The notes beneath the pieces are model-generated. The model was not told where the DNA came from. It did no database searches and worked only from the letters and a program-made list of their open reading frames with translations. Shown here in pieces: positions 1 through 10,954 of a stretch of 64,000 nt of DNA. The stretch spans positions 1 to 64,000 of the forward strand of contig MU616566.1 in NCBI GenBank assembly GCA_025201705.1. The letters run 5' to 3'. A program made the position numbers and the translations under genes. Each line of letters opens with the position of its first letter. Position 1 is the first letter of the stretch. This DNA comes from Dissophora ornata. Its lineage: Eukaryota > Mortierellomycota > Mortierellomycetes > Mortierellales > Mortierellaceae.

Positions 1-847
1 TTTATGCATGGCAGACACCATGCTTTTCAGTGTTGGAATTCCTGCGCAGGGCGCACCTTTTGCTCGCTTCGGTGATGCAATAGGTGTGCGGATGCACGGT
101 TTTCAAATGCAACGAGCGTTACGCATTCTCTCTCTACATTGTCATGACCCATCCTTATTCCATTGTCTGACCCAACCATCGCTGTCTCTCCCTGTCGCAT
201 TCGCCGGTCTTGTAAGGATACCATCAATACCATCTGCCTCTCATCCCCTGCCTTTACAGTTCGTGCTATGCATCTCCGTGGCGGTGGTGGTGGCGCTGCC
301 TCCCTCTCTTCCTTTCTTCCTTCTTTTGTTCCCGCTCTTTGTACTCGTATTACTGTTCATGGCCCCCCATGACCCTCGACCTATCAATTCTTTGTGTTCT
401 CTGTGTGTTTGCCTCGATTGCGTGCGATCTGCTTCGCTGTCGCAATGAAAGAACGGCTGACATCTAAGCATTGGTGCTTGTCTGTTGTTGCGGCCGGAAG
501 GCACGCATCAAAGGAGCTATGTTTGGTTGGTGTGGATGCACACGTTTGATTGTCCCGTTCTAACATCCTTGTTCTCATATCCCTCCCTTTGTTGTCCCAT
601 CGTGCCGCTATATATATTAGCCACACGACAATCTCAGGACGACTCACGCTACCCCCTTTCTCATCACCACCACATAACAGTTCCACGTTAAAATATTACT
701 GTATTCGCTCATTGACCATTTCGAAAGACAGCTCAGGAAAGGATAACGCATGGTCAAGACTCGGATCCGGGCACGTCTATTCATCACAAAATCTAGAAAA
801 AAAGCAAAAAAAGGTGTGCTCGCATTGAACGCCACAAGACTTGAGCA
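1..847. other. Upstream region of CCR4 gene, no gene seen
   Basis: Pyrimidine-rich sequence with no convincing coding frame. The open frames here are short, low-complexity (Leu/Pro/Ser-rich) and resemble no family I know. It presumably carries the promoter and 5' leader of the CCR4 gene that starts at 848. An AT-rich run (tatatatatta, about 610-620) is the only TATA-like element noticed. Confidence 0.5.
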
Positions 848-1045
848 ATGACGGAGCAGCATTACAACCCCATCCTCTACCAATCCCTGTCCAACGGCCC
901 CAACCCTGTGTACTCGCCTGCCCAGTCGTCGTCGACCTCGCTGGTCGGCACGCCGGCGACTTCAGGATATCACATTGGACATATGCCCATGTATAATGGT
1001 GGAGTCCCTCGGTACCCGGTCCAAATGAACCTTGCGCAAAAGTTT

Positions 1046-1077
<32 letters not shown>

Positions 1078-3374
1078 GCAACAACAACAGCAGCACCAGG
1101 CATTGACGCATCAACATCTGCAGCAGCACAATCACCACCAGAATCAAATCCGCCAGCAAACTGGCCTCTCCTCGCCCGCCCCAATCCCAGCGTCGCTGAC
1201 TCCTCAACTCGCTTCTGTTGGCTCCCACTATCAGCAGCAGATGCAGTATGCTACTGTCTCTCGCCAATCATCGACCCCTCATTATAGGGCCAGAGCTGCG
1301 GCCGCTGTTGCCAGGAGCTCTGGATTGAGCTCAGCCATTACCATCACAGACCCTAACAACCCTACCAAGACCGCAGCCATTAATGGGGAGGGCGCAGACA
1401 AGACTGGAGCAGCGGCTGGACCCAATCCTCAACAGTGGACGACCCTGGATCTTGGCGGTATGGGGCTCAAGAACATTAGTCGGGAGCTTTTCCAATACTC
1501 GTTCTTGACCGCACTCTATATCAACCACAATAACCTGCATCATCTCTCTCCCGAGATCAGTCGACTTACTGGTCTGACAATTTTGGACGCCTCTGGAAAC
1601 AAACTGACGTCCGTACCCCCAGAGCTCGGAATGCTGATTAACCTCAAGGAGCTTCTGCTGGTCGACAATGGTCTTGTCACCCTCCCCGCAGAATTGGGCA
1701 CACTCTTCCAGCTGGATATCCTCGCCCTGGAAGGAAACCCGCTGAATGAGAGCCTTAAAAATTTACTTCAGCAGGAAGGAACTGGTGCTGTGATCAATTA
1801 CCTTCGCGAGAACTGCCCAGGTAAGGGTTTGCTGCTTGGATGTATAAGGTAGCCATTCGTTGAATGACAGGATTGCGATGAGTGTAATCACTAATGGAGA
1901 CTTTCTTGGGTCGCACATTCCTTTACTGTGTGTCATTAGTCCCGTTGCCCCCGCCTGAGAGAGAATGGATCACCCTTGAGGATGACTCTGGAGCCTCTTC
2001 TGGCCAAGATACCTTTACCGTGTTTTGTTACAACATTCTGGCCGAGAATTACGCGACGCCCCAGATGTATGGGTACACTCCCTCATGGGCCCTTACATGG
2101 GAGTACCGCAAGGAGCTCATTCTTCAAGAGATTCTGGCATATAGTGCAGATATTGTTTGTCTCCAGGTACAGGATAGGCTGATTGCTACATACGACAAAT
2201 GATGTTCACATCTGTTTATTGATCCAGCTGATCTGACGTCGTCTTTCTGCACATGCTTGTATCGTTGTTTGATGACAATAGGAGGTGGAGTTCGGTCAAT
2301 TCGAGGACTATTTCAAGGAGCAGATGAAGCAACAAGCCGATTATGATGGTGTCTTCTGGCCAAAGTCGCGCTCAAAGACGATGGCAGAAAAGGACCGCAG
2401 GGCCGTAGATGGATGTGCTACATTCTTCAAAGCATCCAAGTATGTATAGCAAACCATCATGTTGGATGAGGAGGTCGTTATGACTAATAGTGTCAACGTG
2501 CTTGTTAAACGACGGCGTTCTATTTTACTACGACTGCACTTCTGGTCATCTGTCCTTGTTGATTTATTCTTTTTTCTTATTTTTTAGGTTTACGTTGGTT
2601 GACAAGCATCTTGTAGAGTTCAACCATATTGCACTGCAGCGGCCTGATTTTAGAAAGTCAGATGATATCTTCAACCGTGTCATGACGAGGGACAATATCG
2701 CTGTCATCACACTTCTGGAGCATAAGGACACCAAGAATAGAATCGTGGTTGCTAATACCCATATCTACTGGGACCCTGCCTACAAGGATGTCAAACTTGT
2801 CCAGGTGGCAATGCTTTTGGAGGAACTCGACAAACTTTCAACGCAGTGGGCGCATTTGCCTGTCTCGGGATCGAATGCACCGATCTCCAACTCCTCTGGA
2901 AAGTTGCCGACCTTGATTGCTGGAGATTTCAACTCTGAGAGGGACTCAGGAGTGTACGAATTCTTGGTCAAGGGAACAGTTGCGCAAGGACACGATGATT
3001 TCGGCGACCATGCCTATGGAACGTACACGTCTGAGGGAATGTCCCACAAGATGACGCTCCGTTCATCGTACAGTGACGGAGTCGAGATGCCCTTCACAAA
3101 CTTCACACCAACGTTTGTTGCAGAGATCGACTATATTTTCTACTCATCCAACTACCTATCGGTTCTGGGACTGCTGGGGGGCGTGGAGAAGGAGTATATG
3201 AGCAGAGTAGTTGGTTTCCCGAACGCGCACTTCCCCTCGGACCATGTGCCGATCCTGGCAGAGTTCAAGTTCCGATCACAGGTGGTGCCCAAAGGAGCTA
3301 CACCCAACTTTGGCGCGACTGGGTCTAATAATCACAACAACGGCGGTAACAGGAACAACAACCACAGGCAGTAG
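848..3374 (+). CDS. CCR4: CCR4-type poly(A) deadenylase (CCR4-NOT catalytic subunit)
   Basis: Model: exons 848-1820, 1940-2166, 2282-2439 and 2588-3374, giving 714 aa in frame. The protein removes poly(A) tails as the nuclease of the cytoplasmic CCR4-NOT complex. Order of parts: a low-complexity Q/H-rich N-terminus with about 17 consecutive Gln near residues 67-83; leucine-rich repeats around residues 198-310 (LxxLxxLxLxxN pattern), which in yeast bind NOT1/CAF1; then an endonuclease/exonuclease/phosphatase fold. Its catalytic residues are visible: Glu401 in CLQEVE, Asp566/Asn568 in AGDFN, and Asp671-His672 in PSDHVP. The C-terminal tail is Asn/Gly-rich. All introns are GT-AG, and exons 2-3 and 3-4 join exactly at conserved EEP motifs. 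The presence of both LRR and EEP separates it from Nocturnin/Angel relatives. I chose the first ATG (848) because the frame upstream gives no conserved sequence. Confidence 0.95.
1047..1095 (+). repeat. CAG/CAA trinucleotide tract (polyglutamine)
   Basis: An interrupted CAG/CAA run inside exon 1 of CCR4 encodes about 17 glutamines. Mixing CAG and CAA is typical of a polyQ tract kept at protein level while limiting slippage. Confidence 0.9.
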
Positions 3375-3761
3375 ATGCAAACAGAAGGGCAGGCGAGAGG
3401 AGGATGTGGTTTATTTATTTTCCCGTGGCCTATGCTGGGTAGGAAAAGGAAAATAATAGCAATAGAGGCATCTTTGGACTTGTTTGTTTTTATTATTTAC
3501 GTTTTGCTAGGTTGAGCGGCTTTTATTTTCATCTCTTTTGTTACCCCCCCTTTCTTTTGTTTTATGCTATTCTATTTTGCGTCAGGGAAAAGCATTGTCG
3601 TCTCATTTTTTTTCCTTTCTTCTGTTCGCTTTGCAATGCCATTTTTCTCTCTTTTTCTATTGTTTCTTGTATGTAGTCTAAGTAAAAGAAGAAAAGAACT
3701 ATTCATTCTAAATTCCTGGCCATGCAAAAACAGAATGGGGATGTGGGATTTATTGAAATGC

Positions 3762-5481
3762 TTAATAGTCCGAGAAACGATCCGGGAAGATGACTGGGGC
3801 AAGAAGCGAGAAGCCATAGAGACCATAGCAAATCCACGAGGACACAATCTTGACCCAGACAGCAGGCCAACTCTGCCCGATCAAGATCAGATGGTCCTCT
3901 CCCTCTGGCTGTTGAAACGTGTTCCAGTTGGTGAGGACCATGGAGATGTACATGGCTGCAAGCGCAAAAACAAGGTGGAAGAACGTGTAATTGTACTGGC
4001 ATCCGTTCTTCTCGTCGTCCTTGACATCGTAATTCTCGTCGTCATCGTCGTCGTCTTCCTCTTCATCTAGTGCCGACACAGGCAATGCTCTGTTTGCAGA
4101 AATAGAGGCAAAAAAAAAAAGTCAGAAAATCAAAGTTGGTGGCGTTGCACTCGCTCCTTTTCCGGCCATGATGTAGACATACCCGCTTTCGACAGCCGCA
4201 AGCAGGGCATCCGAGCGGCGCATCGAGGAGGAGTGGGGAGGGCTGGAGACCATAGGAACGCCAGGATCTGAGTTGAGAGGTGCATAGTCGCCATTGTTGA
4301 TCATGGCCTTTCCTCCCTGTGTAGCAGCTCTGGATGTCGAATAAGCCACCGCCAAGAACGTGAACACGGCGCCCATCAACACAGTTGTTGTCCTGGTTCC
4401 ACGGGCCTTGCCTATCGGATTACAATCATTGCCTTCATTCGGCTCGTTCGCTACCGCGCTGAGAACCAAGTACGCGCAGTAGATTACAACCATGGACGAT
4501 TGCGCCAACCCAGACTTTGAGTTCGCCTCCTGGACAGCGGGCAGGATGGCAATGGCTGTGACGGCGATCGCCAAGACGAGGTTGAAAGTGATCCAGAAGA
4601 TATTTTTGGTGCACCCACTGTTTGCAAAGTATCCGTACATGATTCCTGTGAGGATAATGGCTCCGAGGTACATAATCAACGTCGATCCCACCAAAATGAA
4701 CTGCCATTTGTTGGTATCCGATTCCTCCCACTTCGATATGCATGTCTCAGACCAGGTATGGGCGAAATCGACGAGGAGGATCAGTCCAAAGAGAATAAAA
4801 ATGCTGGCACCAATCAACGCCACATAATTGCCGTAAAACACAAAGAATCCTGTCGGGATAAAGAACGAGGCGATCACAAGTGCAATCCAGACAACTACTT
4901 TTGGACCCCACCATCTGGATAAAAAAGATCAAGGTCATGAGGATTAATAAACAGGTATCAAACACAAACTCCGTGTGAGCAGATATATACTCTTTGCCCA
5001 ATGTCCTTCAACAACTGGTCCTGCATACCCATTCTGAATGGCGGCCCGCTTTGAACGAGAATCATGAACTCCAATCAACAACGCTCCCAGGATAAAGTGG
5101 AACAATGCCAGCGCGAATCCAACTCGCTGGACCTAACAATGGGTGTTTGAAAGAGTACAAGACGTTGTTACAACAATTGCTCATCATCTGGGCACATCGT
5201 GTGATCTGCACCTCCTGAGATAAAAAAAAAACGACATTTACCCCCAGTCTTCCGTAACACGATGAGTCTTCACAGTTGAGTTTGAGGTATCCATGTGTGA
5301 CACTTTCCAGTTGCTTCGATGCCCAGTCCGAGAGCAGAATCCATGCCAGCTGATTGTCAAGACCATGTATCAAAAAAATTCCCGTTAGTTTTAGAAGGTC
5401 ACGAGAAACCTTAGCTCACTGCATACAGCAAAAGAAAACAAAGTCCCTACCAAAGAGTTGACAAGCATTATAAGCTATTGG

Positions 5482-5546
<65 letters not shown>

Positions 5547-5815
5547 TATAATATATATAAATATATATATAAGAGAGAGAAAAAAGGTCAATAGGAATCC
5601 TTAACGAATATATAGCCGATTCTGCTGTTGAAGTGAGAGAGCAAGTAGAAAAAAAAACGTCTGCGTACAGCATAACCAACTCGAGTGGCTATCGAGTTGT
5701 TACAGTTGCATGACCGGCAGGCAAGGGAGCACGCAGCTGCAGAGAAGCAGGAGGCCAGGATGGACCCTACACCGCCCAAGGCAGGTAGTGCTAGACAACT
5801 AATTGCTGCACCCAT
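3762..5815 (-). CDS. TMS1: SERINC/TMS1-family multipass membrane protein
   Basis: Model on the minus strand: 5815-5669, 5474-5451, 5349-5242, 5132-5029, 4914-4183 and 4089-3762, giving 480 aa, the usual length of the family. SERINC/TDE1 proteins are roughly ten-helix membrane proteins linked to serine incorporation into lipids and to lipid scrambling. Family marks: N-terminal MGAAISCLALPA and a Cys-rich CRSCNCNN stretch; LLAWILLSDWA; NGWWGPKV spanning an intron; the CTKNIFWITFNL segment; and the C-terminal block with YNYTFFHLVFALAAMYISM followed by a PAVWVKI-type segment. Two features stand out. Exon 2 is only 24 nt, and an Asp/Glu run (DEEEDDDDDDE) precedes the final helices in a cytosolic loop. 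Intron 1 carries a long GA microsatellite. The gene is convergent with CCR4, with 387 bp between stops. Confidence 0.93.
5483..5542. repeat. (GA)n microsatellite in SERINC intron 1
   Basis: About 30 GA dinucleotides run without interruption, followed by an AT-rich stretch. The tract lies between exon 1 and the 24-nt exon 2 of the SERINC gene. On the gene's own strand it reads (TC)n, just upstream of the acceptor, so it acts as an extended polypyrimidine tract. Confidence 0.95.
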
Positions 5816-6614
5816 TGGGAACTATGAATTGGAAATGCGAATCTGTAATTGGCGTTGAGAGTGGTGCAAACAAAGGGAAAGAAGAGATTGGTGACTCCTG
5901 TTCGTCGTTACTGCCGTCGCGAGGTAGGGAGCAAGGGTGTACAGGGGCAAAGAGGTGTTGAAGAAGAAGAAAAGTCGACAACGAAACGTGGTAGTCCTTG
6001 GCAACAACGTTTTGGCCCTTTTGGGTAGTAAAAGCCATCACATGATCTGAAGCATGATGTCAGTGCGCAGAGCATGGTGGCGAGCTTGTTTGTTCGTGCG
6101 AATGTGATGTCAGCATGGATGGGGCTGGATAGCGCTGTGGCGCTGTTTGGACATTGCGCGATTGACTAGCGCACGTCTTCCTAGGATCAGTGATCTATTT
6201 AGCCCGACATACACGGCGCCGTGGCGCTTTTGCGTCTGCTCCCGTCTCTCATCGTCGGCGGAACCCGCTTCGTCGTATTGGAACACGGGGTTGTGGAAAA
6301 AGTGGATCTGCCATTCCCTGCAGATGGTGCCTAATAAACGCGCGCTTACTCCGACGAATACACAACATCCCTGTACCTTTTCTCACTTCGCTCTGCTTCG
6401 CCTGTGTACGCTAGAACGCGATATACTCTTCTCAACAGCTGCTTTCAGGGAATCGACCAGCTCTCCCTCAACACATTCGTCCTTTGCATTCCACACCTTG
6501 CCTCTCTCAATTCTTTCCATCATTTACTCATTGCACTTTGTACTTTGTAACCACAGAGAGCAAATAACCCAACCTTATTCATCCCCTTTAATTGCACACT
6601 GTCCTACAAGGCCC
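5816..6614. other. Divergent intergenic region, SERINC / F-box gene
   Basis: This is the shared upstream region of the minus-strand SERINC gene and the plus-strand F-box gene. The reading frame of the F-box gene stays open back to 6147, but that stretch is Ser/Thr/His-rich with no family similarity. I treat it as 5' leader, not coding. Confidence 0.5.
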
Positions 6615-7766
6615 ATGTCCAGCATTGACGTCCTCCCTGCAGAGATCCTCGCCAATATCTTTGGATACGAGGGCCTCTTCGACATCGCTCGCCAGGTATG
6701 CAGGTGTTGGCGCGGGATCGCCTTGCCCATCTGGTTGCGACGACTAGTCCTTCTACCCAGCGACCCCTTCAAGGACTTGGGAGTGCTCGAGCTCCTTCAA
6801 CATCTATCTTATGAGGACCGACTATCTGTCCGCGCTCTCGACATCACCTCTCGACGCGATTCTGACAGCGTCAGCAACAGCGTCTTTTACGTGGAGCAGG
6901 CAGACCAGGCCTGCGTCCGAAACGTGCTCCGGGTCCAGTCGCTCTTGGGGTCTAGGATTATAGATCTCGCGCTCACGGATATAGGATGGACTCCCGACAG
7001 TCTGACATATATTCTGCAGATGAACCAGTTGGCGACCAAGCATCTTAGCCGCTTTCAGATCTCGCTCCTCAACGTCGAATCATTCGGGACGTCGGAGCTA
7101 ATGGACTCTTTGGCCAGACTTTTTCGACGCGACGCGTTCTACCTCAAGTCTCTCGTACTTGATCTTGTTCGGCCTCTCGCGATAGATCATTGGACTGGAA
7201 TTTCAGAATGCACAGAGATACAGTCCTTCCATTTAGGGCCTCATCGCTCTTCAGAACCCATCCTCACGGGTATCTTGGAGCTCGTCCTCCCAAATTGGAG
7301 TTCGCTGTCAACATTGTACATATGCCAGCCGCGGTTTATCACTGCAGAGACACTGCGGTGCCTCTATAAGCACCTCCCACACCCCGAACGGCTACGAGAG
7401 CTGCATTTAATATTCGAGGCTTGTCAGGCATCCATGTATGAGCAAGAGTTTATCGATATGATCCACGCCATGCCGAACCTACAGATTCTGGAGGCCCATC
7501 TGGACTGGACAAACAGGATGATGGAACATGTGGCGATGGCGCTCTCGGACCTTAGGGAACTGTCTGTTACGTGCTCAAGCCTGAACTTTACATGCGCGGG
7601 GATTATGTATATGGCTTGGGGGCAAGGGCTGGAGAAGGTGAATATGAGGACGTCAGGCAAAATCTGGAGTGGATTTCTGGAGGCGGTCCGCAAACGCTCG
7701 AGACGCGTCAAGATCCTTGTCTACGGGTCGATGAAGTGGGGAGGGTCTGTAGACGAATGGGTATGA
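6615..7766 (+). CDS. F-box protein with LRR-like C-terminal region
   Basis: Single exon of 383 aa. The N-terminus (residues about 5-40: DVLPAEILANIFGYE... RQVCRCWRGIALP) fits the F-box consensus, the Skp1-binding motif of SCF ubiquitin ligases. The rest has irregular leucine spacing with repeated L..L.L blocks, as in degenerate LRR substrate-binding domains of Mortierellaceae F-box families. The substrate cannot be inferred. The start was placed at 6615 because MSSIDVLPAEIL begins exactly at the F-box. The frame is open upstream to 6147, so an N-terminal extension cannot be excluded. No intron is needed. Confidence 0.85.
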   Translation: MSSIDVLPAEILANIFGYEGLFDIARQVCRCWRGIALPIWLRRLVLLPSDPFKDLGVLELLQHLSYEDRLSVRALDITSRRDSDSVSNSVFYVEQADQACVRNVLRVQSLLGSRIIDLALTDIGWTPDSLTYILQMNQLATKHLSRFQISLLNVESFGTSELMDSLARLFRRDAFYLKSLVLDLVRPLAIDHWTGISECTEIQSFHLGPHRSSEPILTGILELVLPNWSSLSTLYICQPRFITAETLRCLYKHLPHPERLRELHLIFEACQASMYEQEFIDMIHAMPNLQILEAHLDWTNRMMEHVAMALSDLRELSVTCSSLNFTCAGIMYMAWGQGLEKVNMRTSGKIWSGFLEAVRKRSRRVKILVYGSMKWGGSVDEWV

Positions 7767-8057
7767 TAGAAAAACATAAACAATCAGCCGCATTAAAATC
7801 ATCCTGTTGGCGTTTCAGTGTTTGTTGTAGGCAGTTTGTATTTTTTGCGCCCAGAGCAACATTGACGTCCGAGGTAGGACAAATGAATAAAATGCACCCA
7901 TGGAGTATCTTTCTTACTCCTTTCTTTCCCTTGTACCATTTGTTTCCGCCACTTCAATATCATCCCGAACTGCCATACACACGATCTCAAGACCTGTGGA
8001 AAACCCGTTATTCCTACTATCTCTCAATTCCGTAAACAGCAGGAAGGATAAAAGAAC

Positions 8058-10140
8058 ATGGCAACACTCGCCCTGGCTTCAGGCATCAAGCAGTTCTTGC
8101 AGCGACATCTCACCAGTGGCCACCGTTCGCCTGGGGAGGTCGTTGTCATCGCTGCTCTCGGCATTCTCCTCGCTGCGATTGCCAAGTATCCGGACCGTGC
8201 CCTCTTTGTCCGTGCCAGACCAGACCTCAAAAGCAAGGCCATCAAGGGCTATCCTCTGCTCGGAAACCTGCCGCAGGCATTGATGGCGAGCGAACACCCG
8301 CTCCTGGTACTCAAACGGGGGTTTGAAACGTACGGCGACCTCTTCACGATTACTGTGCCGATTAGAGGGCGGTTAATCATGATCAACAGCCCTGAATTGC
8401 TGGAGCACATCCAAAAGAGTAGGTGATTGAAAGGTCTTTTTTGTTGTCGGTGGCCATTTCACATGCCCATCTTTGTGCAATTTGGTCAAAAACACAGCAC
8501 AGGAGAAAAAACAATGTGGGCTCAACTCCTTCGATTGTGTGTACAGCTGTCCATTAAATGCACTATGATAACCCAACCAATCGCTTCCTCTTCTTAACAG
8601 CGAACTTCAGCAACTACATTAAGGGTGAGGTCTTCTCTAGCCAAGTCAGGGATATGTTGGGCGGGGGGATCTTTGTCTCTGATGGTGACCTCTGGCGATT
8701 ACATCGCAAGACGGCAAATAACATGTTTACGACCAAGATGTACCGTGAGATGACCGGCGGGGCTTTTACCACGAGCGCGAGAGATCTGTGTGAGGCTCTT
8801 GACAAGAGCGAAAAACTCGGACAGCCCATTGATCTGCAGCAGACGTTCTTGAAGCTCACCATGGACGCATTTGGAAAAATGACTTTTGGAATCGATGTCG
8901 GTGCGCTCAAGACAGAAGGACCCCACGAGTTTGGAGACGCGTTCGATTATATGATGGAATGTTTTGACGGTCGAATTATGAATCCATTCTGGCCGTGGAC
9001 GGATGTGCTGATTCCAGGGAAAGTTGCCAAAATCAACAAATCCATTGCGATCATGGACAGGTATGCATATGAAACCATCCATGAGCGTCGAAAGGAGTCT
9101 GCTGAGGAGAAGGAGAAGCGGCCAAGGGACCTTTTGGATCATTTCATCAACCTTACGCGCGAGGATGGCACCAAACTGAGCGACCTCGAACTACGAGATG
9201 TCTTTGTCAATTTCATGATGTAAGAATGGCGGTGGCCATATTGTCGAAGGAAAGGAGAGAATGCGCCGTGACTTCTGAACGATTGCTGATCAACCCATTA
9301 CAAACTAAATTTCCTAGGGCTGGACGAGACTCCACCGGATACACGTTGACGTGGCAGTTTTACATCCTCATGTCCAACCCCCGAATCCTTAAGAACGTCA
9401 TGAAGGAGCTCGATATTGTGCTCAAAGGGTCCGGAGAGTACACATACGAAACTATTCTTCAAGGACTACCCTACCTGAAGGCAGTTTTCTACGAGACTTT
9501 GCGACTTTATCCATCAGTTGCCAGAAATATCAAGGAGACAGTCGAAGACGATGTCCTGCCCGACGGGACGGCGATTTACAAAGGCGAAAAGATCTCATTT
9601 TCGACCTGGTGCATGGGCAGAAATCGGTCCGTGTGGGGTGAGGATGCAGAGTTAGTTGTACCTGAACGCTGGCTGGCTGATGAGGATGATGTCTTGTCGA
9701 CCGCTGCTGCGTCTGGTGATGCCGCGCCAGCAGGATTGCATGGCGTGAGCCCATTTGGGAAATTCAGGGCGGAGAGTCAGTTCAAGTTCAATTCGTTTAA
9801 TGCCTCTCCCCGCCTGTGCATTGTAAGTTTGCACCATCGAAGGTCGTTATCTGTGATTATTCGCATTCTCTTTCTTAACGTCACTCCTGATACGATGTAT
9901 ATGCTTAAAAAATAGGGTCAAACGTTTGCCACGCTCGAGGCCATGGTGACAACGTGTATGGCACTTCAAAACTTTGACTTGAAGCTCGTGCCAGGTCAGC
10001 CGCTTCCGGAGCTCAAGCCATCAGTCACAATCCCCATGCTTCGCCCATTGCTGGCCTATGCGACGAGAAAGTCGGGGGACAAGCTTAACAAGCGCACTGC
10101 GTCGTCGTCATCTCTATCGTCCTCCTATGTAGCCATATAA
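8058..10140 (+). CDS. Cytochrome P450 monooxygenase, copy 1 (altered heme loop)
   Basis: Exons 8058-8418, 8601-9219, 9318-9822 and 9916-10140 give 569 aa. It is an ER-anchored heme monooxygenase with an N-terminal hydrophobic helix (residues about 33-48, VVVIAALGILLAAIAKYP), an I-helix AGRDST, a K-helix ETLR and a PERW motif. The heme loop reads FNASPRLCIG: the thiolate Cys494 and following Gly are present, but the usual Gly (FxxG) is Ser490. The last intron lies one codon after the heme Cys and is absent from copy 2. AGRDTT-type I-helices are typical of the CYP52/CYP86-like clan that hydroxylates fatty acids or alkanes, so a fatty-acid substrate is a reasonable inference, not shown. It is a tandem paralogue of the next gene, with two introns at matching positions. 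Confidence 0.93.
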
Positions 10141-10954
10141 CCGAGGCATGTTAGCGGCGTAATGTTTAATACATCAGCAAGCAGGGAAACGATGTTCACA
10201 TTCCTGTTTCGGCTGCACAAAGTTCTCAAAAAGCAGGACGTTAGTACTGGTGTGTCAATGTTTGTTGGGTAGTGGGCGAGCCGATGAAGACTCGGCGTGT
10301 GTTCGTGCGTGTGCGCTGTCAACAAAGTGCTGAACCTTTGCGTTTTTCTTTGGCGAAAGCTCCTTTGTTCTTTGGGTCGAGCCGCTTAATATGCATTAAG
10401 AGCTAGCCAGAGTGAAAAATGTGGAGGCTCTTTCTTTACGCTGTGAGAACCCATTCTGTGAGATGCGTTTGCACACTCCTCTCCATCGTTCTGATCAGAG
10501 GAACAAAGGGAGGACCACTGAGGCTTTCTGTAATACCAAACCACTAAGGAACTCTTCTTCTTCTTAGTGCAGACACTGGCAGAGCGCGATTGTTTATTTG
10601 TTTACGCACTTCTCGGTCGCATGGCGATCCCGCATAACAATTGAATATTTCAAGCGAACCGACGCAACTGAAATCTGCCCCCTCCCCTGTCTTTCCAGTT
10701 CCCCTATTCAACGATGGACCAGGTATATAAAGGGAGCGCGAACACTTCTCGAGCCCCATTTATTGACTGCTACTAATCATAGTGTTCTTCCTCACCGCTC
10801 CTCTCCACTTCCACTTTGTGTTCATCACTTGAACCCAACCATCTCTTCTATAGTCCATCCGCCAGTACACAAGCCGAGAAAACCAAATTAAAACTCTCGC
10901 TCTTACCGCCTTTCAGTTCCACAGCCATTTTAACCCACAACGGAACAAGCGGCC
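10141..10954 (+). promoter_or_regulatory. Intergenic/promoter region of P450 copy 2
   Basis: No gene seen. A TATA element lies at 10724-10730 within a pyrimidine-rich leader, about 225 bp before the ATG at 10955. The stretch after 10790 is C/T-rich, as in fungal 5' leaders. Confidence 0.55.
10724..10733 (+). promoter_or_regulatory. TATA box of P450 copy 2
   Basis: The sequence tatataaagg matches the TATA consensus well and lies about 220 bp upstream of the start codon at 10955. Its distance suits a leader of 150-200 nt. Confidence 0.6.

Noticed and set aside
3564..4070. 168-codon plus-strand frame
   Set aside because: Lies opposite the well-supported last exon of the SERINC gene and consists of low-complexity hydrophobic sequence.
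6147..6614. N-terminal extension of the F-box protein
   Set aside because: Frame is open, but sequence is Ser/Thr/His-rich with no conservation signal; the F-box begins right after the Met at 6615.
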